Shown here in pieces: positions 1 to 10,119 of a stretch of 64,000 bases of DNA. A model generated the notes under the pieces. That model worked only from the letters and a program-made list of their open reading frames with translations, had not been told where the DNA came from and ran no database searches. Origin of the DNA: Hawksworthiomyces lignivorus (taxonomy: Eukaryota; Ascomycota; Sordariomycetes; Ophiostomatales; Ophiostomataceae); assembly GCA_002917075.1 (NCBI GenBank), contig NTMA01000086.1, positions 1 through 64,000 of the forward strand, given 5' to 3'. Both the position numbers and the translations under genes were made by a program. The first letter of the stretch is position 1, and each line of letters starts with the position of its first letter.

Positions 1-190
1 AGAATACGACTTGAATACGACCTGCAACGAGTTGTGCGTGGAATAAGCACATTCTCAATAGCCCAGCGACATCCGAACCCCTTGCTTTATCGGCCTGGGC
101 AGATGTTAGTCGACATGGCCTTCGCGTGTCTGGCAGCTGGAAGAACAGGTCTGGTCCGAAAGAGCTAATCCGAAAGAAGGAAAATCAAGC
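1..190. repeat. Dispersed 190-bp repeat, copy A (runs to window edge)
   Basis: This segment matches 60895-61084 in direct orientation with no gap over 190 bases. I count five mismatches by eye, at positions 67, 95, 113, 156 and 157, giving about 97% identity. The match stops abruptly after 190. Its left end is cut by the window, so the full element may be longer. I see no terminal inverted repeat and no convincing coding frame in this copy. It could be a solo LTR or MITE-like remnant, or a recent segmental copy. Confidence 0.9.
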
Positions 191-1345
191 AGGGCAGAGT
201 ACGACCCAACAAACGCCGTCTTCATTCCTTTTGCCGTATCTTGCGGTCAACAACTAAACACATGGATCTTTTGTAGGAATGGCTCTTGGCTCTTCTAGAT
301 CTTCCCTCTATTAATTGGGCCGGAGCGCCTCCCGCTGCACCATCGGGCCCTCCCTGGCCACGGGCCTCCCAGGCCACGTTTGGTGGGTTTCTACGCCCGG
401 CAACCTAGTTGACAAGAACGGCTTGCGGCAGCCTGGCCAACTGAGGTTGATTTTCACTGCATGACGCCTGAGGCTGCAGATAAAATAGCCTTGTGAACAA
501 CTGGTAAATCAGTCGCCGCCCATTTAATTCTTGCATCTATCCTGACGAAAGGACTAATAAGCTCCCCTCCTCACCTGAGGCCCCATGCAGGGCCCTGCGT
601 CCTGGCATACGGCCTCCAGCAGCACGTGTCGTCTTTGCCTTATTCGGCTGTCTTTTGTTTCTGCTGTGTCTACGGTAGGCTGAGGCAGAAAGCAGAAATG
701 ATACCCAATGACACAAATTCTCGGCCCAGAAAGGGAAAACCACCGCCTCGGAGTGGCCTCCCTCCCCTCTCTTTTCACTTCAAAATTTGTCACAACTGTG
801 ATATCCCCATCTCAGATGACAAGGAAGAAGAACGGAAAAACCCCAATAACAGCGAGTGCAGCAAAGTATTGGCTGCCGTTACGTCCTGGATTTATGGGCT
901 GATTCTTACATTCCCAAGGTTTGTCGGTGAGTTCAATGACAAAATAACGCTGGTGATACGCTGCAGCAGATAAAATTTGCCTCTCTAATGTTCATTTTTC
1001 TTCATTTTCTATCCTACTACTTATTTTTTATTCTCGCTCATCACAGAATATTCCTGGACTACAAGAGATAATGGAAGCTATTTTGCTTCAGCGGAATCCG
1101 TCGCTGTTGCTCCTTAACCGCCTCAGCGATTTGTGCCTGCCTTCATTCTCCCGTAGTCGTACATAAACCTCCCTGTCCTCTTCTGCTTTGCTCTGCTCTG
1201 TCAATGATTTCCTCTGCGTCGAGTCTAGTATATATCTTGTGATTCTTGCACCAAGCTTTGTCTCACGCCGGGGTTTTTCCAAGCTGCACAACCTCGTCCT
1301 GTTCCATCTTTACACTTTGTATTCAGTCGGTACCTGTAATCAGTC
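191..1345. other. Intergenic; probable leader of the zinc-finger gene at its right end
   Basis: I see no supportable gene here. Open frames of up to 115 codons (around 626-973) overlap each other on both strands and resemble no family I know. From about 980 to 1345 the plus strand becomes T/C-rich, which is typical of a fungal promoter and 5' leader, and it ends at the zinc-finger start codon. Confidence 0.5.
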
Positions 1346-2543
1346 ATGGTGAGACTATCACCTCTTACAACTTTTATGGATCTCGACGATGGACACGGCG
1401 ACATTGATTTTGAGTCGATTCTCAATTTTGCTATTAACTACGACTGGGACAAGATGAGCTCTGCGCCCTATGATCCTTGCCACCCGGCCGATGGCTTTGG
1501 CCAGTGCGAGAATAGCAATGCTTTTCTACTTCCGACAACGGTCGCAATGGAACGTCACACCCACTCGTTGCTGGACCAAGGCCATCTACAATCTTCACCC
1601 TCGCTGCCTTTCCTAGTCAACAGCACAACCTCTGCACAGAGGCCTCTGGCCAATCTCGCACAGCCACAGTTGCCCATGGCTGTGGCTCTCCCCCCTGGCA
1701 GAGTCGCGAGCAGCCGTCACGAAGATGTGGTCTCAGCCGCCATCTTAGACGAGGCCTTTTCCAACCCCATCCCAGCTAGCAGAGCCATGAGCAGCCTTCA
1801 CCAAGATGTAGTCTTAACCGGCATCTCAGGTGGAGTCTTTTCCATGCCCGGGGTCCCAGCAGGCATCTCAGACGGCACCTTTTCTATCCCCGACTTCTCT
1901 AGCAGAGCCGCGAGTAGCCGTCATGAAGGTGCGGCCTCAGCCATCATCTCAGACGGGACATTTTTTATTCAGGACTTCTCTAGCAGAGTCACGAACAGCC
2001 GTCACGAAGGTGTGGCCTCAGCCGGCATCTCAGACAGGGTCTTTTCGGACCCCAGCCTAGCTAGCAGAGTCACGATCTCGCAACGGCCGAGGTGAGCAAG
2101 ACACGTCCCCGCGGTCATTTGCCACCGGAGTTCGTCGAGCAAGAGCTCAGTGTGAAAAAAAATTTTTTTTTAAAAATTTTTGGTCTTGAGAAAATATAAA
2201 ACTGACAGAGAAAAGACGGCCCAGACCGGAGCCTGTAAAGTGCAGAGACTGTGGCACCCCACTGCGAGGCACCAGCGAGCTGCAGCGCCACATGGCATCG
2301 CGCCACGGCGAGCGCAAGTACATTTGCATCTGCGGGTACGAATGCATCGAGCGCAAGGACAACTACTTGCGCCATTTCCACAATTGCAAAAAGCCCCAAA
2401 AGAACCCCGTCTGGGTGTGCGTCTGCGGTGCAGAGGCCACCCAGAAGCAGGCGCATTTGGAACACGTTCAGCCTTGCGGCCGCAAGCCGCGCGGTCGGCC
2501 TCCAAATTCACCGAAACATCTGGACCAATGGGATTTTTTTTGA
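1346..2543 (+). CDS. C2H2/C2HC zinc-finger protein with 27-residue repeats, 2 exons
   Basis: Proposed join is 1346-2091 and 2225-2543, about 354 residues. The 133-nt intron has donor GTGAGC, a CTGAC branch 18 nt before the acceptor, and acceptor CCCAG, and this choice restores the frame exactly. The first half is acidic at the start (a second ATG at 1376 begins MDLDDGHGD and could be the real start). It then carries four imperfect 27-residue repeats of the type SRxxSSRHExxxSxxISDGxFxxxxxx. The second exon has a classical finger (CRDC, 12 residues, then HMASRH), then two degenerate CxCG fingers ending in HFHNC and HVQPC, and finally KPRGRPP, which resembles an AT-hook. A nuclear DNA-binding role is inferred from these motifs. 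The target is unknown. The intron is A/T-rich, so an ORF caller would split the gene in two. Confidence 0.7.
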
Positions 2544-2636
2544 GTTAGAAAGACGAGAGATAAGAGATATACTGTACCTGTTTTAGGGCTTGCGATAGTT
2601 TCCTATTGTTTTGTTTTTTTTTTCTCTTTTCTTTTT

Positions 2637-2669
<33 letters not shown>

Positions 2670-3129
2670 GCTTACTCTTCTTTCTCTTGTCTCCGCTTAA
2701 CTGCATCACGGTATCACCTTCTTCGAGGCCAAGTGCAGCTAGTCAAAATATAGACAAGAGTATTTGTTCTAGTTCATAGTGATCGTAAATTCATCTCGTG
2801 CTGTACTGAATGTCTTTTAATCCCAAACGCCCAGTAATGTTATGCTTTACCAGTACATTTATAGTGTAGTAGGGAGGAGAAGGACAAAAAAAGAAAATAA
2901 AACAAACCAGGCCGGACCAATACTAATGTAATGCAAAGTAAAATAGATCACAGAATCAACCGTTCAAGGCCGCAGAAGTAGATCCAGGCAAAACAGCACG
3001 CATGCATACACATCTAGCGTCTCCTGTTCCTACTTCGTCCCCTTGCTGGTCAACCACCTATTTCCCCGCAGAGCTCTAAGAATACCATTTAGCACTTTCG
3101 TCTGCGTAGAGTAAGATGCAGCGATATTC
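2544..3129. other. Spacer between convergent genes, with a 30-nt T tract
   Basis: This is the 3' space shared by the zinc-finger gene and the transporter. It contains an uninterrupted run of 30 T at 2639-2668 inside a longer T-rich stretch, and little else. No gene is seen. Confidence 0.7.
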
Positions 3130-5016
3130 CTAAGCCGTCTTCGGGACCACAACAACTTCTTCGTGAACCACTTCCACGCGCTTTTGACCGCCATCGGCTT
3201 CACTTTCCATACGCTTGAGATCTTCTTCTGAGCTAGATGCCATGTCACCGCCACCAGCATGGCGCTCAAGCTGAGAGACGCGCAAGCCGACGCCGCCGTG
3301 CGCCTTGTAGGATCCGAACTTATATGCTGGTACTCCAGACTGCCAAAGCTCTTCGAGCTCTTCCAGAGAACGGTTGCTCGTGTCCGGCAAAAAGAAGTAG
3401 CCCCAAATCACACCCATAAACGCAATGGTGCCGTAGATGAATCCGACTTTTGACTCGAGGTCGGCGTAAGGGGCATATAGTAGATACGGAAGAGAGAAGC
3501 TGACCCCAAACTCACAGAAGGTGCTAGTGACGTAGGAAATTGTAAGAGTCTTGTCTCGGAGACGAAGATGCGGAACTTCAGCTGACACAATCATGCAGCT
3601 AAATCGTTGTTAGCCACGCTGCAAATTGAAGGAAAGCTTATGCACTCCCTGGGATTGCAATACTTACATTCCATGGTATGAAACAATATGCAGAATGGCG
3701 GAAATAATGTACATGGAAATGATGGCGTTTCCTACGCGTTGCATTTCCATGGTACCCACGCCGCCAATCAAGAAGAGGCATGTTGCGTACAGGAAAGCAC
3801 CGACAAGGTAGATAACTCGGCGGCCGAGTCGGTCGACAATGAACATCAACGTCAAGGGGCCAACGATGCCCAGACCACGTTCAAGGAGACCAAACTCCAT
3901 AGGGTCCATGGCTCCAATGCCCTTGACAAAAATAGTGCCATACTTAGTGACGAAGGCTTGTCCAGTGAACTGAATAAGGAAGATGCACATCAAAACGGTA
4001 ATAGTGCGACGCTACGAATGAATTTTTTTGTTAGATCGGATAAATGGATTTTATCATAATGATGAATATTATGATAGAAAGAGATCTTACCTTGTTTGTG
4101 CCTTTGAAAAGGTCTTTCCAATTACCTTGCGTAGCTGCATCCTCTTCAATAGATTCTTTAAGCAGGCGGGCCTCTTCCTCTGGCGAATATCCATTTTTGC
4201 TGCCGTTGAGCCGATACAGAGCACGCACAGCCTTGTCGTCTTTGCCTTTTCGGACCAGCCAACGGGGAGATTCTGGCAATATCCAGCAGAGACTGAGGCA
4301 GATAACTGGTGACAACCACATGAGGGCAAAGGGTATGCGATATTGGCGGGAATCAGGATACTGGTGAGAGCAGAGGTATGTTGCGATAGACGCTGAGAAC
4401 GAGCCAGTGTAATTGAAAATCATGTAGAAGGCAATGACAGTACCACGAACGGGGCCAGGTACAATCTCAGCGAGATACATTGGAATGAGCCAGTCATGCC
4501 AGCCCGAGAAGGAGGTGAGGACAATGCGGCCAACCAAAACCTGCCTAAAGGTCTGGGCAGTAAAGAGAATGGTGGCGCCAGTCAAGCTGCCGAATTGCAT
4601 CACAATGAAGACAACCCATCGACCAAATCGCTCGCCGATAAAAAGAGCCACCAAAATCATCATGGCACGAAATGGAGTTCCAAGCGCGCTGAGCAGCGAT
4701 AGCTTAACTGGGTCCAACTTCCGGTGAGATTTGCCATGGTACATGTTGAAGTCGGTGTCAAAAGCTGTTTAAGAGGCCGGAAAGAAACGTTTTTGTCAGC
4801 TTTTAGCTTGATGCTACCCTGTGATGTAACTTTCCAGAATTGGCCGTGTTAGTGGTGCGGGACGTCAAACTTACAGTCCATAGCCTGCACCAGGCTCATG
4901 ATAGAACCGTCAAAACCAAATTCCAGTACACTCAAATTCAAAATGAGAATAGAAAGGAATGAGACCACCGTAAAGTGCCGAAAAAACGGCAGGTTGGTAA
5001 GAGACCAGGACTTCAT
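3130..5016 (-). CDS. MFS sugar transporter, 4 exons
   Basis: Exons on the minus strand are 5016-4875, 4764-4091, 4011-3668 and 3598-3130, joining in phase to 542 residues, the usual size for fungal sugar porters. Donors are GTAAGT, GTAAGA and GTAAGT. The last intron has a clear CTAAC branch. Family signatures are FGFD in the first membrane segment (residues 33-36), GERFGRW (about 91-97), YLAEIVPGPVRG (about 144-155), PESPRWL (about 211-217), and DRLGRR in the third exon, with about 12 hydrophobic segments. The C-terminus after SLEELEELW is a charged cytosolic tail. It should import a hexose or related sugar across the plasma membrane by proton symport; the substrate cannot be read from sequence. 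The start is taken at MKSWSLTN because the frame further upstream has only a TTG. Confidence 0.93.
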
Positions 5017-5192
5017 TTTGTTCGACAAAATGAAACCTGCTGAGAACAAGATTGATCAAGCTAAGCTCAGGTCCAGGCTGGACAAGTAAAATGAAATGAG
5101 AAAGCAAAGGAAAGTAGGCAGTTGAAAGGAACGACACTGGTGGTGATGATTGAATGCCTTTTTGATAGGAAAATGAAGTAGGAAAGATATGG

Positions 5193-5203
5193 TATATATA
5201 TAA
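5193..5203 (-). promoter_or_regulatory. TATA-like element upstream of the sugar transporter
   Basis: A run of alternating TA followed by AAG lies about 180 bp upstream of the transporter ATG, inside a purine-rich (plus strand) region. A second TATATATAAAA run lies near 5668-5678. Either could be a core promoter element. The placement is suggestive only. Confidence 0.3.
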
Positions 5204-7830
5204 AGAGGTATATGAAATATGAAGTGCAAAGTGCCCAGCCGAAGAATTGGGAAAATGGTGGGAAAGGTTATGGGAAAATTGGGGGGCTAAAATATGAAGT
5301 CGAAAAGAGGGCCCCACGAGATATGGCCGTCTTGGCAGGAGCCTCTTGGGAATTGGGGTGGTATAAAGGGAATGATATAGAAGGTAGATCCTTGATAGAT
5401 GAGACAAGTACAAGAAGCGTTGAAGTAAAGATGATCTGTGAACTTGAAGGAGGTGCAAAGAGTATCATGCAAATCGGAGTTTTTATAGCTTTATTTATCT
5501 CACTCCGCTAGACTATCTGCCAAGACTAGCCAAGGCCTCGTGAAGAGATGAAAGGAAGATAAAAGGACGAGATATTCAAGAGCAATAGGAGGGGTGTGAG
5601 ATAGACTAGGGGAAGGGGACTGAGAAGATGAAGATGTTCTCTAAGATGGAGCGATGCCAAGACACGACATATATATAAAATCTGGGGAAGATATGGGAAC
5701 AAGTTTTGGGCGGTAACTAGCTTTCTTTCCTCGCTGCTATTCCTTTTTTTGTCTTTTCGATTTCATGTGAAATTGGGAATGGAGGCACGTGTACGACCTG
5801 GAGAAAGTTCCCAAGTATGTAGCGGAACATCGGTATTGAACCGTGTCTCCCCATTCTACATTGTCCTTTCTATCTAACTGTAATTATTTCCATTGTTATT
5901 ATTCTATAAGAATAAGGGACTCGGGCGTGAAGAGTGATAGATTTTAGTCAATGATAGGAGATGGGGGCGGGCCGGAAGCGATGAAGGCGATACAAGATGA
6001 GAACAATTGGTGAAAATAACGGGATAGGTATAAAACCTGAGCAATGTATATCCAGCTTAAAATTCAAATGAAACGGGCTTTGAATTCGTATTTTCAAGCA
6101 GCTTCCTGTTCTCCTGCAATATGGTATGGGGTATTAGCGACTAATTTCCCCAGATCAATGCACTGCCATGTCGGGATACCGGGGCGGGGGAAAGAAGGAG
6201 GGCAGGGTGTCCGTCAAAGAGCTCTGGAGGAGGAAATGGTGGGCACCCAGAGAGTGATAGATACGGAGGTTCGGACGGTATAGGCATCATCGTTCCTTGC
6301 AACAATACTAGAGCAAACAAAGCCAAGATCCATGAGAACGGCATGGTATTAGGGAGTGGCGTGGCGTGGCAAGGGGAGGCAAGTTCGGTTTAGACAACGG
6401 CAGTCAGAATGCGAACCAAATGACAAAGAAAACAACGCAAGACGGTCAGGGGGTACCAGAAATCAGGAAACAGGAGATAAAATCTCAGATAAAATAAACT
6501 ACAAAGTTGAGTTCCCCACAAGCAGAACAGAGAGTAAAAACGAACTATGAAAAAGCGCCTCTTCCGCTAACGTGCCTTTAAATGTGGCTGACGTGTGCCC
6601 AATCTGGATAAGTAGACTGAAGTGCATGGAAAATGCTGTCCTCTTTCATCCAGGCCGAACTGAGAGGTCTCACGACCCAGAGAGTAAAGAGATAGGAAGG
6701 GCAAAGGAAGGGAAAGGAAGGTGTGGGGTGTGGGAAGTACAGAAAAACAGCCAGAAAGATCTATATCAACATAGTTATACATATAAACTGGTAAATGAGT
6801 AGAGCCAATTAAGTAGAAATAAAGAGAATTAAAAAATAAGGAAGATGAAGAATTATCATGGGTGTCTCAAAACAGAAGGAGGAAATCAAAGAAGCACAAT
6901 CCTGGAAGATGACGAATCCGGAAAGAAAGCCGCGAGACACGATACGCTTGTCAATAGAATATAAAAAATTAAAGAAAAAGAGATACGAATGTGATATGTT
7001 AGACAGCGTAAGAAGCCTGATAAATAATTTCACACTTCACAATTAGTACGAGAGCAAGACGGATCTGAATATTATGCTAAGTACGCTTCAAGTGTCTCCC
7101 AGAGAGAAAAGCAAAAATAAAAAAGGAAGTAAATAAAATAAAATAAATTGTGGCCAGTTTGTGTGCGCGGTGAGACCAATGTTCTACTGTTGCTCTTTTA
7201 GCTTCGTTTTTTTGTAGAAGATATTTACTTGATCGATGTGACGGCTGTTTGTTTTAGGGGGACGAAGAAGAAACTGATGAAACGGAGCAGAAAAAAATGA
7301 GGCGGAAAACTGGCGGAGCTGCTACTATAGAAAATATGACAAGCTTTAGGAGATCTTTTTTTTCTCCTATGTATGTTGCCTTTTGCCTTTTCTTAGATAG
7401 CACTATTTGTTTTATTTACCCAGCCAAGAAAAGAAGGGAGAAAAAGTCCCGAACGGAGTCAGAATGAGGCGGAGGTTTGGGTTTGCCTTTCTTTTCCCGC
7501 ACGGCAAAAAAGTCTTGGCGGCTGATTATCCCGGGTTTCCACTCTTTTTATATTGATCCTTCTGTTTCCTTCTTTGTGTTTTTATAGTTTCTTTCTTATA
7601 AGACGGATTGTTTACAGGTCTACAGATCACCTCTGCATGTTCTAAAGATTTGCGGCGTGTACGATATGCGTAGAAGCTTCTCAATCCCCTTCTCTTCTCC
7701 ATCTACTTGGTTTGAGATACTTGCTTGATTAGTGCTCTGTATTATTGCTTCTTATTTCCACTTGCCCTTTCTGTCGCCGCCAACGACAACCTACCGTCGA
7801 CATTACCCTCTTCCCCCTACCCACCGCGAA

Positions 7831-7932
7831 ATGTCTCTTCCCCACGAAAAGCAATTATTTATGAAGACAGATAATAAGGGGGTGGCTGCATATATACGTT
7901 TATTTGTGATCGTCAAGAAAAGTATTGGATAG
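7831..7932 (+). CDS. Possible 33-residue small ORF after a leader-like sequence
   Basis: The ATG follows about 100 bases of CT-rich sequence ending in CACCGCGAAATG, which looks like an authentic fungal leader and start context. The frame encodes only 33 residues, beginning MSLPHEK, then stops. I find no convincing donor that would extend it. It may be a micropeptide, the first exon of a gene whose later exons I cannot see, a decayed gene, or chance. Confidence 0.2.
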   Translation: MSLPHEKQLFMKTDNKGVAAYIRLFVIVKKSIG

Positions 7933-10119
7933 CAAGCAGTTGATAGAGCAGGTTTTAGTGTGCTCTATGAAGTGCAGCCCCAAAAAGCATTCACTCATCT
8001 TCGAAGATTCCATGATCGAGCAAGTCAGTCGAGTTTTCAGCCAGCCTCTGTAAAACTGTATATGGTTACTATCGCATCTGTATTCCTTCCTGTACGGGTG
8101 CAGTGGGGACAAAACAACACCTTCGTAGGTGAGCTTACAGCAGTATAGAATTCACATGGCTAAGAAAATAAATCGAGGATTTGCTATGCGCTTGATGTAT
8201 TTCTGTTAGAATGCCCAGTTCACTTTTCTTTCTTTTATTTGTGACCAACGGTCCGATCTGCTCTTTGAGTATTTCTTCCGCATGTACGAGTGCCTTGCTT
8301 TGTGGCCTTTTTTGCTTGAAGTCGGGCACGTATGTACGTATGCTCATATACGGTAAATTGTTTCGTGCTGTTTCTATTTTTTTTGAACGTGCCGGTACTG
8401 GAGAAAGCAGCGCCGTACAGCAGCATGCCGTGCATATTGTTTTATTGAATGTTCATCCATATCATATGGCCATTGGTGCCTTATTTCTTATTCAGAGGTC
8501 TACTCCAAAGCCATCCCGTGCAGAACCCCAACCTCCCTCCCTGCCCCCTTCGCCACTTGGCCTCCACCTTCACACTATCTAGTCGATAACCGCTGTTAGA
8601 AAATAGTTGATTCTATTTCTTCTCTTTGGCTTTATCGCTCATTCCGGTAGAGATTTCTCTCATGAAAATTATATCGACCATGCAACAGGCTGTAAAAGAT
8701 ATCAATAGAGAAATAGATTCTAAGATGACGTGTCTTCGAGAGTCGTCTCGGCGTATTGAGCCTCCCACGAAGAGACAAGCTGCTCTTTGATTTCACATTT
8801 CGGCACCGAGAAGGCTACCAAACGTCATTTGGCTCTCAAATCTACATGCCAGATCAGACTTGAATGTTTACCTAGAGTATGCAGGTGCACACGCAGATGC
8901 AGCGAAGCTGCATTAACAGATTTTTTGAGCACGAAGCTATCGATTTCTTTCTCTCCTGAAATGGAGGATATCCATTAGCTGGGATTGTATCTTCCTTTCT
9001 CATGTGCCTCTCATTTGTCAGCTCTTTACTGGCGTTGCGATATTAGCCTCCTTTCTCTGAGAGCGCTAAGCCCTACCTCCCCTTTTCCCGGATGTCCGTC
9101 TCCCCCCTACCCTTTTCCTCGCTTGCTTTGATTCTTTTTTCACGTCGAATTGTTGTGAGCAAAACGACGTCATTGTTCTTAAAATATGCCATCGTGGTCA
9201 GACTACCTCTTCGTCTTACCTCTCCCACTTCTCGGATCTCCTGTCTCGTCGTAATATGAGAACCTACGTCACCTAAGCACAACCTCCAACCTATTTTTTT
9301 TCTCTCATCGGCAGTTTGTAGTCGGGATATTGTATCCATCCCAAAGGCTACGAGAAGAGAAAGCCAAGTGCAGCAAGTCTTTGCTTATGTTCTACCAATT
9401 CATTTACTGTGGAACTTCTGTTCATCATGACGTGGCAACATATCATCACGGTAAAGTAGCAAGACACGGAAGGATTTCAGTAAAACAACGAAACGACTAA
9501 GTCGGGTTTCCATTCTGTTTTCGAAGTTGCCCACTTTCTGTTTTTTTTTTCTTGTCTTCCCTCTTTCTATGAGGAAAGGAGAAAAGTTGTTGCAAGGTCG
9601 CAAAGTAAATCAGAAAAAAGGTATGTTGTTCCCTGTGTCCCAATAGTTTTAACCGCCTTGCCCATTTTTGCACTCAAAAAACCGAAAGTTTGAACACAAT
9701 ACAAAAGATAAGAAAGACAGAAAAACAATGAAAAGAAAAAAGAGTTTAGCAGCAGACAACACCTGAAGACAACACATCCCGCGTGGTGAGGGAGAGGGCT
9801 TGTGAACGTGTGCATGTTACATCCTGTGTCTTGTTCTCCCTCCTATTAGAACAGCTATCCCGAGTGAAACCGACAAATAAATAAAAGACGACAATCAAAA
9901 TCGTACAACATAGTTTTAAGTTGTTTTGAAAACATGACAAAGAAAAGGTGGCCTTTGATAAAAGCCAATTCAAGACATGAGCGGGGTGAATTCGGTGCAC
10001 AGCACAGGAAGCAGATTCATGTGCTCTGTACCGCTGGTTACATGATGTTTGTGGTCAGAATCCCCATCTCTTCCCTTGAACGCCTATGAGATATCGAGGC
10101 ACATTATGCTACTATCTTC

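Larger units (their letters stand above)
5017..10119. other. 5.1-kb spacer, no supportable gene
   Basis: The stretch from about 5080 to 6560 is purine-rich on the plus strand, so it is pyrimidine-rich in the sense direction of the transporter and probably holds its long leader and promoter. The part from about 7480 to 7830 is CT-rich on the plus strand and leads to a small ATG frame at 7831 (listed separately). The rest holds only short overlapping frames without recognisable motifs. The right end is the 3' flank of DEF1. Confidence 0.5.
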
